Part shown: piece by piece, positions 44,383 to 53,427 of the stretch
How positions within the stretch are numbered: the first letter of the stretch is position 1
Layout of the letters: every line of letters starts with the position of its first letter
Program-made: the position numbers and the translations under genes
DNA from: Clostridium porci
Lineage (GTDB): Bacteria; Bacillota; Clostridia; Lachnospirales; Lachnospiraceae
Reading direction: 5' to 3'
Length of the DNA: 64,000 bases
Assembly: GCF_009696375.1 (NCBI RefSeq)
Contig: NZ_VUMD01000003.1
Span: 237,641 to 301,640 of the forward strand
The notes under the pieces: generated by a model
The model's input: only the letters and a program-made list of their open reading frames with translations
Databases searched by the model: none
Told to the model about the DNA's origin: nothing

Positions 44383-45789
44383 ATGACCCGTTCCTTGTAT
44401 TCCAAATTTATACTGGGATATCTGCTCTTCGGTCTGCTGGGTTTCATTACCGTAGCCACCTTTTCATCCAAAATGACAAGGGACTATCTGATCCAGTACA
44501 AAGCCGATACCCTCTATGATGAAGCCAATGCTATCGCTTCCTCCTGCAGTTCCATGTATCAGGGGAAGCGGATGGACACGGAAGAAATCACCTTCCAAAT
44601 CCGCGCTCTATCCAAGTACATTCAGGCGGAAATATGGGTTGTAAACCGGCAGGGCTCCATTATCATGGACAGCACCAACGGCACCAGGCTTCAAGATACA
44701 ATCAGCAACTTCGATCCTGCTGCAGCCGGAAACCGTTCTTATTCCATCGGACAGTACTACAGACTTTTTAAGGAGGATGTGCTCAGCGTATCCGCTCCTA
44801 TCACCGGCAATTACAACACCTACGGCTATGTGCTGATTCACATGCCTATAAGACAGATTACTCAGACTCAGAATGATATCCTGAATATATTGTATATATC
44901 AGCAGCTGCTCTGTTCGGTCTCTCCCTTATCATTCTGCTGGTATTTACACAAACTGTATATCTGCCTCTGCGCAAGATCACGGTAGGAGCCAATGAATAT
45001 GCAGCCGGGAACCTGAATTACCGGATCGATGTCAACACCCATGACGAGATGGGTTATTTGTCGGATACACTGAATTATATGTCTGACGAGCTGAACAAGA
45101 TGGAAAGTTATCAGAAAAACTTTATTGCTAACGTATCCCACGATTTCCGTTCTCCTCTTACCTCTATCAAAGGGTATCTGGAGGCAATTCTGGACGGCAC
45201 CATTCCTCAGGAAATGTACGAAAAATACATTTCCCGGGTTATTTCCGAAACCGATCGTCTCCACAAGCTGACAGAGAGTATGCTTACCTTGAACTCTCTG
45301 GATGCCAAGGGTTACCTGTCCCGCTCAAACTTCGATATTAACCGCGTTATCAAAGATACGGCCGCCTCCTTTGAGGGAACCTGTGACGCAAAGCATATCC
45401 GCTTTGAGCTGACCTTTTCAGACAGCATACAGATGGTGTATGCAGACCTGGGGAAAATCCAGCAGGTCATGTACAATCTCATCGACAATGCTATCAAATT
45501 CAGCCACCACAATTCCACCATTTATATACAGGCTTCGGGACAATATGAAAAGATATTTGTCTCTGTAAAGGATACGGGAATCGGAATTCCCAAAGACAGT
45601 CTAAAGAAAATTTGGGAACGCTTCTACAAAACAGATTTATCCAGAGGCAAGGACAAGAAGGGTACTGGACTGGGGCTTTCTATTGTAAAGGAAATTATCC
45701 AGTCTCACGGGGAAAATATAGACGTAATCAGTACCGAGGGCGTTGGAACAGAATTTATTTTTTCCCTTCCCCGCTCTACTAACTTTTAA
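44383..45789 (+). CDS. Sensor histidine kinase (HisKA class)
   Basis: 468 residues: TM1 ~8-30, an extracellular loop ~31-160, TM2 ~165-187 (ILYISAAALFGLSLIILLVF), a HAMP linker, the HisKA phospho-acceptor in NFIANVSHDFRSPLTSIKGY, and HATPase motifs N (MYNLIDNAIKFS), G1 (VKDTGIGIP) and G2 (KGTGLGLSIVKEI). GAGGTAAAG precedes the ATG. Cognate partner of the response regulator immediately upstream. Confidence 0.92.
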   Translation: MTRSLYSKFILGYLLFGLLGFITVATFSSKMTRDYLIQYKADTLYDEANAIASSCSSMYQGKRMDTEEITFQIRALSKYIQAEIWVVNRQGSIIMDSTNGTRLQDTISNFDPAAAGNRSYSIGQYYRLFKEDVLSVSAPITGNYNTYGYVLIHMPIRQITQTQNDILNILYISAAALFGLSLIILLVFTQTVYLPLRKITVGANEYAAGNLNYRIDVNTHDEMGYLSDTLNYMSDELNKMESYQKNFIANVSHDFRSPLTSIKGYLEAILDGTIPQEMYEKYISRVISETDRLHKLTESMLTLNSLDAKGYLSRSNFDINRVIKDTAASFEGTCDAKHIRFELTFSDSIQMVYADLGKIQQVMYNLIDNAIKFSHHNSTIYIQASGQYEKIFVSVKDTGIGIPKDSLKKIWERFYKTDLSRGKDKKGTGLGLSIVKEIIQSHGENIDVISTEGVGTEFIFSLPRSTNF

Positions 45790-45812
45790 GTAAAATGTAA
45801 GACAATCCTCTG

Positions 45813-45940
45813 GGGCATGTGGTATAATATCTCCGGATATGATACCGCGCTGGTTCGGTGACACGCGAATGCGTGGCAGAGCACCGTTCCGAACCATGTG
45901 CATCCCCCGGAGGGATACCATAGCCGGAGGATATGGTATA
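45813..45940. promoter_or_regulatory. Structured leader with two extended -10 boxes
   Basis: The 130-base block is bounded by two copies of TGGTATAAT (near 45820 and 45931), each an extended -10 element. Between them are strong inverted repeats: TGGTTCGG with CCGAACCA enclosing ACGCG/CGTGG-type pairs, and ATATCTCCGG near the left with CCGGAGGATAT near the right. It could be a duplicated promoter, a short palindromic repeat element or a small RNA gene. It precedes the secreted-protein gene at 46123. Confidence 0.35.
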
Positions 45941-46122
45941 ATGAGCCTTACAACGGTATGCAGTTGGGTAAACCGGTACAAGGCGAATACCCACATTAAG
46001 ATGCCCGCCGAAATAGCAGAATGCCTCCAGGTATGCTTCCCCCTTCTTCTCTGATACAAGGAGAAGGGCAGGTATAAAATCTGCTCATGCAATTCAATTA
46101 CGTTTCAGAAAGGACTGAGCCT

Positions 46123-47172
46123 ATGATTCTATCAAAAAAACTGGGCGCCACGCTTTTATTTTCAATGCTTCTTTCAGCAGCTCTGGCCTCTGGCGCCACC
46201 GCTGCTGGCAAATCAAAGGTTGGAAAAATTACGTTAACCTTTGACACGGATATCCGTACCGGCAGCAGTGGAGGAGAGGTGTATGTTTCAGCCTCCGGCA
46301 GTAACACTGACGCCTACTATGTCGATTCTGTGGAAGTAATCAACGACGAGGGCGATAACTGGACCCGCTCTAACCCACCGGAAGTGGAAATCGTCCTGGG
46401 TGTGGAAGATGAGGAGGAATACTATTTCGGCAGTGAGTCTGCCGGCAGCTTTAAGCTGAATCTGAGCAGTTCCATCAAAAACCGTTATGATAAGGTGGAC
46501 TTTGTAAAGGCCGATCGGCAGGACAACAATGGAGCTCTGATTCTTACCGTCCGTCTGGTGTTTGATAAGGATGCGGACATCAGCAGGGCAGCCGCTCCCT
46601 CCGGCGTCAAATGGACTGATGCCAACGATGCCACTGGCAGCTGGAACGATGTATCTACAGCCAAGTATTATCAGGTGCAGCTGTTAAAAGACAGTACAGC
46701 TGTTAGCTCTATTGAGTCTGTTTACGAGAACACCTATCGTTTTGCCCATTTAATCACAGAGCCGGGAACCTACCATTTTAAAGTCCGTTCCGTAACATCC
46801 AGCAACAATGCCAAGAGCAGCTGGATTACCTCCGGCTCCTGGACTGTCTCAGCTGAACAGGCGGCGATTCTTGGAAATACCCCTCTGGCTTTGGCCGTCT
46901 CCAACGGCAGCACAGGAAGCTGGGAACGGGCAGCCGACGGAATCAGATGGTGGTGGAAGAATCCAGACGGCTCATACCCGGCAGCCGCCTGGCTGGAAAC
47001 AGACGGAAACTGGTACTACTTTGACAAGCAAGGCTATATGCAAACCGGATGGGTTGAAATACACGGAGTCTTCTACTATCTGGATACTGGAACCGGCGCC
47101 ATGTACGCCAGCCGGCGTACCCCAGATGGCTTCTGGGTAGACGAAAGCGGAGCATGGGTTCCCGGAATGTAA
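46123..47172 (+). CDS. Secreted protein with choline-binding-type cell-wall repeats
   Basis: 349 residues. A signal peptide (LGATLLFSMLLSAALASGAT) ends at an ATAAG-like cleavage site. Residues ~30-170 form an acidic, possibly beta-rich domain, followed by a fibronectin-like stretch (YYQVQLLKDSTAVSSIESVY). The C-terminus has aromatic wall-binding repeats (GNWYYFDKQGYMQTGWVEIH, GVFYYLDTGTGAMYA). Such repeats bind choline or other wall-polymer groups. The start at 46123 has AAAGGA eight bases upstream. No enzymatic domain is recognised. Confidence 0.8.
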   Translation: MILSKKLGATLLFSMLLSAALASGATAAGKSKVGKITLTFDTDIRTGSSGGEVYVSASGSNTDAYYVDSVEVINDEGDNWTRSNPPEVEIVLGVEDEEEYYFGSESAGSFKLNLSSSIKNRYDKVDFVKADRQDNNGALILTVRLVFDKDADISRAAAPSGVKWTDANDATGSWNDVSTAKYYQVQLLKDSTAVSSIESVYENTYRFAHLITEPGTYHFKVRSVTSSNNAKSSWITSGSWTVSAEQAAILGNTPLALAVSNGSTGSWERAADGIRWWWKNPDGSYPAAAWLETDGNWYYFDKQGYMQTGWVEIHGVFYYLDTGTGAMYASRRTPDGFWVDESGAWVPGM

Positions 47173-47200
47173 CAATCGAAAGGGCTTTCTATCACAAATA

Positions 47201-47248
47201 AACGTTCAGTCCTGACACGGCAAAACCTGTCTTAAGACTGAACGTTTT
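47201..47248 (+). terminator. Hairpin after the secreted-protein gene
   Basis: Eleven-base-pair perfect stem AACGTTCAGTC / GACTGAACGTT with a 24-base loop and a short T stretch, 28 bases after the stop codon. The opposite strand also ends in a T-containing tail, so it could serve both directions. Confidence 0.55.
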
Positions 47249-47410
47249 GATCTGATTATTTTATCCCCTCTTTTTAAGAAAGATCGTTTCAGAAGACCAG
47301 GATTCGCATATTCGTTGTACCCCTCTGACGTCTTCTTTATCCCCCCATGTTATGGATATACTGGTTGTATAGGAACCGTTTATTGATTTTTTCTTTAGCC
47401 TTCGTAGGTT

Positions 47411-48355
47411 TTACAAAATCAAACGAGCCGCTCCGTAAATCCCTGCATCGTTTCCCAGGGTAGCCAGCCCCAACTTGGCCTTGCGAGGGGAGATAACTGT
47501 AAAATGGTCGTAGTGCTTCTGAATCACATCAATCAGAAACTGGCCCGCCTTCGATACGCCTCCTCCGATAACAAAAATCTCCGGATCTACGATCATCACT
47601 ACCATGGATAATGCCAGACCCAAATAATGTCCTACTACTTCCATCACCTCCAGAGCCAGCGCATCTCCGGCCTTGGCTGCATCCAGCACGTCTTTTGCGG
47701 TAACAGTATCTCCAAGCTCCCTAAGGGCTGAGGGCTTATCGCTGTTTGCCAGCTTTCTTCTGGCCTCCCTTGCAATGCCTGTGGCAGAGCCTATCTGCTC
47801 CACGCAGCCTATGCCGCCACAGTTGCAATGCTCCCATTCCTCATCCCTCACATGAATATGTCCAATCTCGCCGCCCAGTCCGTGCTTTCCTGCCACAATC
47901 TTCTGATTCAGAATTACACCGCCTCCAACACCTGTTCCAAGAGTGATCATGACCAGATCGCTGTAGCCTTTACCTCCACCCTGCCACATTTCACCTAATG
48001 CAGCCACATTGGCATCATTGCCGCTTCTTACCCTTATGCCATCCAAAAGAGCGCTTAATTCTTCCTGAGGATTTAACTTGCGCCAACCCAGATTTACACA
48101 CGTCTCCACATATCCATCAGGAAGCACAGGCCCGGGAACACCCAGTCCTACGCCCTTCACCTCCGTTTTTAGATCAATGCCCTTTTCAGCAGTGCGGCTT
48201 TTGATGGAGGACGCCACATCCGGCAGAATATATTTACCGCCTTCCTCCTTCCTAGTCTCCACCTCCCACTTATCAAGAAGCTCTCCAGTAACCTCAAATA
48301 ATCCGATTTTTACAGAAGTTCCTCCGATGTCAACTCCGATACATTTCATCCCCAT
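47411..48355 (-). CDS. glcK: ROK-family glucokinase
   Basis: 314 residues. The ATP-binding loop CIGVDIGGTSVKIGLFE is at the N-terminus, GNDANVAALGE and LGTGVGGGVIL follow, and the ROK zinc motif is CNCGGIGCVEQ with an upstream His (EIGHIHV). It phosphorylates glucose (or a related hexose) with ATP in the cytoplasm. AAGGAAGAG precedes the start; Met3 (48349) is equally possible. It stands alone, downstream of the DUF5711-like and LysM genes on the same strand. Confidence 0.9.
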   Translation of the reverse strand: MGMKCIGVDIGGTSVKIGLFEVTGELLDKWEVETRKEEGGKYILPDVASSIKSRTAEKGIDLKTEVKGVGLGVPGPVLPDGYVETCVNLGWRKLNPQEELSALLDGIRVRSGNDANVAALGEMWQGGGKGYSDLVMITLGTGVGGGVILNQKIVAGKHGLGGEIGHIHVRDEEWEHCNCGGIGCVEQIGSATGIAREARRKLANSDKPSALRELGDTVTAKDVLDAAKAGDALALEVMEVVGHYLGLALSMVVMIVDPEIFVIGGGVSKAGQFLIDVIQKHYDHFTVISPRKAKLGLATLGNDAGIYGAARLIL

Positions 48356-48406
48356 GGTACGCTCTTCCTTTCTTTCTATATACTGCCGAGTGTCTTTATA
48401 CTCACT

Positions 48407-49690
48407 CTATCGCAGCTTTATTTCCTTTATCATCTGGGGACCCGTCACAAGAAGCGTGCCTGGGTAACGCCCAGCAGATACCTTGGATACAGTAAAATCA
48501 AAGGTTCCGTTAAACTTTTCAGTGCCTGTCATATTGTAGGCCACGCAGGCACTCTCATTGTACAGAAGAACCAAATCTCCGTCAATATCAAAGCCTGTAT
48601 ACTGAAAATTAAAGGTTTTATTAAATACAGGGGTTCCGTCATTTTTATATATCTTAAGACTGTAGGGATTTTCCCCTTCCATATTGTCCGTCACTACCCC
48701 CACATATTCCTGGGTACTGCTGATGCTGCGGATATTCTCCTCAATGAGCACCTGCTTCACAGACTCAGGGGAGGTTTCCACTCTAGTGGAAAAAAACTGA
48801 AGCCCCTTGTCTGTAAAAATGACGGCATGGCTGTCATCCAGAAAATGAACGCTTCCAGCCATGGCGTCTGCCAAATCTGCCGGAAAGAAAATTCCAACCA
48901 CACGGTTGGGGTCATTCTTTCCCAGACTGAAATTGTAAAAAACAATCTTGCATTTTATCATGCCCTGATCCAGATACATGTAGGAGGTAAGCAACTGGGT
49001 TCCTCCCGGTGAGAGGCTCATGGCTACCGGATAGCCGTCTCCTGAAAGGAGGGATTTGATCCAAATCTCCATAGCCCTCCCATCCCGCTCATAATAGTAA
49101 ATATAGCTGGCATTGGCGTCCTCCTGCAGGGCGGCAACAACCCCATGAGCAGATACGCTTACCTGAAGAATAGGAAGCAGAGTGGCAGCCTGTCCAATAC
49201 ATCCAGTTTTGTCACAAATATAGATACGATTACCCTGCTGGTCTCCAATAGCCGCATAATCACCATTGACAGAAACTACCGGCGATTTCATCTCATAGCT
49301 TAGAACCCACACCACACGGCCCTGGGAGTCAATATAGGACGCTCCGTCCTTGGTGTACTTAAGTACTCCATCTTCGAAATCCCTGTATTCACAGAAGCTG
49401 CCCTCTCCCTTAACCGCAGACTCCTGAGCCTCACTTAAAAGGCTCTTTTCCCAGATAACCTGATACTCCGTAAAGGAATGATAGCGGTCATACTGGTACA
49501 GCGCCAGGGCGGTAATAACTGACAGAATTACCAGAATAAGAACGATGAGCAGCCGCTTTCGGACTGCCCTGAGGCGGGCGTTATGTACAGCCTTACGGCC
49601 GTCCTCCTCATAGGAACCGCCAGAGGGAACTATCCGGCGTTTTAACTGCTTTTTTTTATTTTCACGGCTCATTGAACTGGTGCTGCCCAT
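48407..49690 (-). CDS. Membrane-anchored beta-propeller protein (DUF5711-like)
   Basis: 427 residues: a basic cytoplasmic N-terminus, one TM helix (~48-70, LLIVLILVILSVITALALY), then an extracellular domain made of repeated beta-blade-like units (DGASYIDSQGRVVWVLSYEM, GDYAAIGDQQGNRIYICDKT, DGDLVLLYNESACVAYN). This matches the PQQ-propeller-like DUF5711 proteins of Clostridia. The start at 49690 is supported by GAGAAGGTAAG. It follows the LysM-protein gene and is probably co-transcribed with it. Function unknown; an envelope role is likely. Confidence 0.7.
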   Translation of the reverse strand: MGSTSSMSRENKKKQLKRRIVPSGGSYEEDGRKAVHNARLRAVRKRLLIVLILVILSVITALALYQYDRYHSFTEYQVIWEKSLLSEAQESAVKGEGSFCEYRDFEDGVLKYTKDGASYIDSQGRVVWVLSYEMKSPVVSVNGDYAAIGDQQGNRIYICDKTGCIGQAATLLPILQVSVSAHGVVAALQEDANASYIYYYERDGRAMEIWIKSLLSGDGYPVAMSLSPGGTQLLTSYMYLDQGMIKCKIVFYNFSLGKNDPNRVVGIFFPADLADAMAGSVHFLDDSHAVIFTDKGLQFFSTRVETSPESVKQVLIEENIRSISSTQEYVGVVTDNMEGENPYSLKIYKNDGTPVFNKTFNFQYTGFDIDGDLVLLYNESACVAYNMTGTEKFNGTFDFTVSKVSAGRYPGTLLVTGPQMIKEIKLR

Positions 49691-49796
49691 CTTACCTTCT
49701 CCCAATAATCGTCTTTCGCATCTATGGATAAGTATACAACAATTCTGGGCAAAACGCATTACCTTTTTGGAGAGGCCGGAATTTTTCCTCTGATTT

Positions 49797-51215
49797 CTAC
49801 GGAACAAGAAGCTTCTGTCCTGCGTAAATGCTGTTCTGGTCAGAGAGGGCATTGACCCGGCATATCTCGTCTATGTGACCTAAATTCTGATATAGCTTAT
49901 AACAGATTCCGTATAAAGTCTCCCCGTCAGTCACTGTGTAAACCTTGTAGTTCACAGCCGAAACCGTCTCATCAGAGGCATTTTCCCTCCCCCCTGAGGG
50001 AGGAAGCCCGGAAGTGCCTGCCTCTTTCTCATCGGAAGCTTTCGTCTCCTGAGACTGGGCTGCCTCCTTCTGAGCCTCTGTGAAAGCCGGAGTCTGAATA
50101 GCTCCTGTTTCTTCTCTCTGCGTCTGTTCTGTCTGATCCCCGGAGGGAGATGTCTCTGACACGTTCTGAAGTTCTGAGATTACAGCCTGGGATTCCTGGC
50201 TGTCCTGGCTGCTGTGGCCTCCATCTCCAGATACCGGCATAGTCTCCGGGTTTACCTGGGCAGGCAGTTCCTTCCCAGCCTCATCTGCCGGAGCTGTGGT
50301 AGGATACACCTCTCCTGCCGCTTCCTCAATAAGATAATCCGGCTCATCTGCTGAAGTCCAGCCTTTTCCTGAGGAAGCTTCCATCTTATCCGAGGCCTTT
50401 CCGAAATCAGCCAGAAGTTCTCCTGCGCCCCGTCCCTCCGGCATAACCGAGGCAATGACGCTTTCCATACGGTGAAGCTTCTGATAATTACTGAACATAG
50501 CCACGCCGCCTGCCAGAACCGTAACCGCAAGTACACTGCACACACCTGTCAGTACGCCCACGGCTCCTCTGTGACGCATGGCCTCATATTTACGCTCGTC
50601 CATCCTCTGCTTAAAGTCCTGTATTACCTTATCATTCATTCCTGCTTCCGACCGGAAGGAATCCTTTTGCAGTATCATGTAATCCTGCATCATCTGATTT
50701 CGTTCATAGTAAATGCTGTAGCCCCGCAGCTTATAAAAGCCATCAGCTGATGCTATGTAAGCTGCTTCTTCTCCCTCCAGGCCGGAGTTCAGATACATCA
50801 GCTGATTCTTTCCTGTAAAGTACTGGCTGTGCTGGCGCCAATAGTTAAGAGGGCTTAAGGTGCAGCCGGGCCCGCCGCAGAGAAACCATCCCTGAACAGT
50901 ACGTTTTGGAAACATCTGCTCCACCTCCTGGTACGCCTTTTTCCAAGCGTCCTCAGTGAAAACCACCTTCTCCCCTTCCTCTGTAACAGATTCCATTTCC
51001 AAAGCTCCATCCACAAACACATAGGGTACATCCTCATGTACCTCTCTGCTTCCAAGAAGAAGTCCCACACGCAAATCAGACCCCCTGGCTGGCCGGAGGC
51101 GTTTTAAATAAGTTTTTACATAATCTTCCAAATATAATTTTAAAATCTGGTCCCTTTCACCAATCTGCCGTATGTTCTTAGGCAGTCTGGGAAAAGGTTC
51201 ATATAATTCTCCCAT
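49797..51215 (-). CDS. LysM-domain membrane protein
   Basis: 472 residues. A cytoplasmic N-terminal domain (~1-210) contains DLRVGLLLGSREVHEDVPYV and GWFLCGGPGCTLSPLNYW, resembling a JAB/MPN-like fold without clear catalytic residues. A TM helix (~219-240, VGVLTGVCSVLAVTVLAGGV) follows, then a Ser/Thr/Glu-rich linker and a C-terminal LysM domain (YTVTDGETLYGICYKLYQNL ending AGQKLLVP) that binds peptidoglycan. No ribosome site is strong; ATG 51215 is used. It probably links an internal process to the wall. Confidence 0.75.
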   Translation of the reverse strand: MGELYEPFPRLPKNIRQIGERDQILKLYLEDYVKTYLKRLRPARGSDLRVGLLLGSREVHEDVPYVFVDGALEMESVTEEGEKVVFTEDAWKKAYQEVEQMFPKRTVQGWFLCGGPGCTLSPLNYWRQHSQYFTGKNQLMYLNSGLEGEEAAYIASADGFYKLRGYSIYYERNQMMQDYMILQKDSFRSEAGMNDKVIQDFKQRMDERKYEAMRHRGAVGVLTGVCSVLAVTVLAGGVAMFSNYQKLHRMESVIASVMPEGRGAGELLADFGKASDKMEASSGKGWTSADEPDYLIEEAAGEVYPTTAPADEAGKELPAQVNPETMPVSGDGGHSSQDSQESQAVISELQNVSETSPSGDQTEQTQREETGAIQTPAFTEAQKEAAQSQETKASDEKEAGTSGLPPSGGRENASDETVSAVNYKVYTVTDGETLYGICYKLYQNLGHIDEICRVNALSDQNSIYAGQKLLVP

Positions 51216-51612
51216 CGAATCACCCCGCTGTCTTTCTTAAAAAACATTTGGCGCCAAAGGCCATCGGACACTTTGCGTCTAGCGTACCTGGGAGATCCTA
51301 AGAAGATCTCTCAGCGCTTATACTAATTTAAGCTATCCATGGCAAACCTTCCCATTGCCCATATATAGTCTTCCTTGGACAGCTAGCTTTAATCCAAGTA
51401 AGCATAGCAGATTCCATATAAATATTTTGTCACATTATGGCAGCATTGTCCCATAATCGTTCGACAAGCTCCCAGGCTTTTCTTCCTTATTTTCTTACGT
51501 ATTAACGTTGTTCTACATCCTAATCACATCAACTTATACTGTTTTTCTGCTCATTCTGAAAAATACCAGTATCAAATGAGTATCACAAAAGGGGTCTCAA
51601 ATTGTCACCCCT
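51216..51612. other. Intergenic region containing the left element junction
   Basis: From 51467 on this belongs to the integrated element. At 51427-51466 the minus strand still encodes the original end of YyaC (VERLWDNAAIM then stop). No gene is seen in 51216-51426, which should hold the promoter of the LysM/DUF5711 operon. Confidence 0.5.
51451..51466. repeat. attL of the satellite-like element
   Basis: CCATAATCGTTCGACA, a perfect 16-base match to 59879-59894. It lies in the remnant of the yyaC 3' end. The identity stops exactly at both sides, as expected for an integrase core site. Confidence 0.85.
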
Positions 51613-52032
51613 TCACGCCTCTGCCTGTTGCGATATCGCAACTTCCTGCCTCGCCCGGTCCAGCAGTTCTAAATGCATCCGGCTCCGCTCCTCCCAGTCC
51701 ATCGCATCCAGAGCCACCCGCTCCGTGCTGCTTGTCCAGGTACGGTTAAAGCTCTCTGCTCCGTTCCCAACCAGGGCCATGCTGTATATCTTCTCGTCCT
51801 CCAGGACGAATGGACGCAGCCGTTTAGCATACCGGGACTTGCGCAGCTCCCGCAGGGCCTTGCTGTGTATCTGCCGCACAGCTTCCGGCGTGGTTCCGTA
51901 TTCCTGGCCTATAGCTCCCAGGGTCATACCGTCCTGGTAGCGTTTCCGGATCACCTCCGTCTGCTGTTCTGGGAGACTACCCACGCAATCCCAGAGGACA
52001 GCGCAAAGCTGCTCTCTCTGCATCCGCTCCAC
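51613..52032 (-). CDS. Phage-type sigma-70 region-4-like regulator
   Basis: 139 residues. A sigma region-4 HTH is in the first half: SLPEQQTEVIRKRYQDGMTL and EYGTTPEAVRQIHSKALREL. The C-terminal half has no recognised domain. Such proteins act as late-gene activators (ArpU-like) in Firmicute phages. The start is GTG 52032 with AAGGAGG 12 bases upstream; the reading frame overlaps the 3' part of the 51977-52126 gene out of frame. A perfect palindrome GTTGCGATATCGCAAC lies at its 3' end. Last gene of the element's minus-strand late operon. Confidence 0.7.
   Translation of the reverse strand: MERMQREQLCAVLWDCVGSLPEQQTEVIRKRYQDGMTLGAIGQEYGTTPEAVRQIHSKALRELRKSRYAKRLRPFVLEDEKIYSMALVGNGAESFNRTWTSSTERVALDAMDWEERSRMHLELLDRARQEVAISQQAEA
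51627..51642. repeat. 16-bp palindrome, site 1 of a family in the element
   Basis: GTTGCGATATCGCAAC, a perfect palindrome. Related sites in the element are 57804-57819 (GTTGCGATTTCGCAAC), 57821-57836 (GTTGTGACGTTACAAC) and 54262-54277 (CTTGTGACGTTACAAC). Together they give GTTGYGAYDTYRCAAC, a plausible binding site for a dimeric protein. Confidence 0.5.
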
Positions 52033-52126
52033 GGCATTTTACCGCCTCCTTGTGGCCCCTGTCTGCCCGCCTGATGGCCTGGGAGGCCGTGGGGTCATGG
52101 TAACCCTCATGGTTCCTATTTGACAT
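51977..52126 (-). CDS. Small phage protein (GYxDPTA type)
   Basis: 49 residues starting MSNRNHEGYHDPTASQAIRR, a sequence type I recognise from short genes near terminase or late-regulator genes in clostridial phages (xxEGYxDPTAxxAI). AAAGGA lies nine bases upstream of the ATG. It overlaps the 3' end of the 52116 gene by 11 bases and the 5' end of the sigma-like gene by 56 bases in another frame. Function unknown. Confidence 0.6.
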   Translation of the reverse strand: MSNRNHEGYHDPTASQAIRRADRGHKEAVKCRGADAERAALRCPLGLRG

Positions 52127-52325
52127 TGTTCAGTATCCTTTCCAGTTCATCAATCTTGCGTTGCTGTTCGTCCGTCCTGATGGCAGACAGAACCGCATTG
52201 CACCCCAGGATAATTGTGTTGGCTGTCTTGCTGTCCATCTCGCCATTTGCGACCATATTCATCACCCTGGAAAGCGTCCGGCGTACCTCTGTGGCCGTCT
52301 TTGTCTTTAACCTGATTTGGGCCAT
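52116..52325 (-). CDS. Small helical phage protein
   Basis: 69 residues, all helical and probably dimeric: TEVRRTLSRVMNMVANGEMD, then TANTIILGCNAVLSAIRTDE and a Glu/Lys-rich end. Similar proteins accompany terminase genes in Lachnospiraceae phages. GGAAGGGGG precedes the ATG. It overlaps the 52307 gene by 19 bases and the following gene by 11, so the group is translated as a unit. Confidence 0.6.
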   Translation of the reverse strand: MAQIRLKTKTATEVRRTLSRVMNMVANGEMDSKTANTIILGCNAVLSAIRTDEQQRKIDELERILNNVK

Positions 52326-52504
52326 AGCTGCCCCCTTCCTGCCCTATCCACCAGGGCGTACACAATTTCCTGAAATCGTTCCTCCGTGGTGGCCTCATTA
52401 ACCAGTTCGTATAGTTCTTCATTGGTAGCATAACTAAAATCCATGGGAGGTTTAGGCGGCATTCTGCTTTGGGCCACTTTTATGAGCCTGTCTATTTTAT
52501 CCAT
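52307..52504 (-). CDS. Small acidic phage protein
   Basis: 65 residues, MDKIDRLIKVAQSRMPPKPP followed by a helical region (NEELYELVNEATTEERFQEI). TAGGTGATTGA precedes the ATG. First gene after the terminator that ends the capsid operon, so expression depends on read-through or an unseen promoter. No family recognised. Confidence 0.55.
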   Translation of the reverse strand: MDKIDRLIKVAQSRMPPKPPMDFSYATNEELYELVNEATTEERFQEIVYALVDRAGRGQLWPKSG

Positions 52505-52515
52505 TCAATCACCTA

Positions 52516-52556
52516 CAAAAACGCCCCAGGCAATCCGCTGGGGAAAGTCCGGGGCG
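52516..52556 (-). terminator. Terminator after the capsid gene
   Basis: Minus-strand CGCCCC (52551-52556) pairs with GGGGCG (52522-52527) ahead of TTTTTG. An inner CCCCAG can pair with CTGGGG as an alternative. It lies nine bases beyond the capsid stop and would keep capsid and scaffold transcription separate from the small downstream genes. Confidence 0.65.
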
Positions 52557-52564
52557 CTCCCTTC

Positions 52565-53413
52565 TTACTTACTTGCCACTGTCACTGCCTGATAGTAGAT
52601 GGCCTGGGCCTTATTCTCCAGGACAAACGCATCATAGCAGATACGTCCTTCCACCAACTCACCACTGATTCCGGGCGGATCCTGATGGGTCTTGTAGTCC
52701 TCCAACTTTGTGGGAGCTACACATGCCACCGGATGGGCCACCATGAACCCGAAGTCAGCAGGAAGCCGTTTCTTAGGCACTTTTATGACATTAGCGCCAT
52801 CTAGGTTAGAAATAACCCCCTTAAGCCTTAAATCGTTGCCTATATCTGTCTCCATTATGATATCCTTGCACTGCTTCATCAGCAGGTACACATCCGGCGT
52901 CACAACAATGACACGGCCTGTCTCAGGTACTTCCTCATTATCCAAGGCGTTACTTGCCTTGATAATCTCCGTATAGATGTTATCGGCTGTCAGTGCAACC
53001 GCTGCCGGCTTCTGACCAGCTCCCGCAGTCATTACCCCATACACATAAGTGTCAACCTCCGGGATAACAACCTCTCTTACCTGTCTGGCCAGGGCAGAGG
53101 CCGCAGCAAGCTGTCCGCCGGTCTCGTCCTTGTCCAGCTTATCAATCGCAAAGGTAAAGGAACGGTCCTTTGTTAGTGTAAATTCCTCTGTTGTAGCGTC
53201 CAATCCCTGGACCTGTCCATATCTGGACCACTCTCCCGCTGCCGGACCAGAGCGGCCATAATCGTTCATACTGGCTGTTGTGACCTTGTACACCTTAATA
53301 GTGTGCGCTCCTGTCCAGCTTAAGTCCTGGTTGGTCAGTAGTGACTTCTTACTCTCTGTTGAAAACAGTTCATCCACATAGGGAAGATATTGGGTTACTA
53401 ATGATATAGCCAT
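52565..53413 (-). CDS. Major capsid protein
   Basis: 282 residues. It starts MAISLVTQYLPYVDELFSTE and continues with WTGAHTIKVYKVTTASMNDY and FAIDKLDKDETGGQLAAASA LARQVREVVIPEVDTYVYG, a pattern I recognise from clostridial tailed-phage coat proteins (the N-arm, spine helix and A-domain of an HK97-like fold). The length is near the usual 280-300. It follows the scaffold gene after 14 bases, as in phage head modules, with AAAGGATTGATTAA upstream. No portal or protease gene precedes it. Confidence 0.75.
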   Translation of the reverse strand: MAISLVTQYLPYVDELFSTESKKSLLTNQDLSWTGAHTIKVYKVTTASMNDYGRSGPAAGEWSRYGQVQGLDATTEEFTLTKDRSFTFAIDKLDKDETGGQLAAASALARQVREVVIPEVDTYVYGVMTAGAGQKPAAVALTADNIYTEIIKASNALDNEEVPETGRVIVVTPDVYLLMKQCKDIIMETDIGNDLRLKGVISNLDGANVIKVPKKRLPADFGFMVAHPVACVAPTKLEDYKTHQDPPGISGELVEGRICYDAFVLENKAQAIYYQAVTVASK

Positions 53414-53427
53414 TTAATCAATCCTTT

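Noticed and set aside
44187..44471. Minus-strand frame opposite the response regulator/kinase junction
   Set aside because: Antisense shadow of two clear genes.
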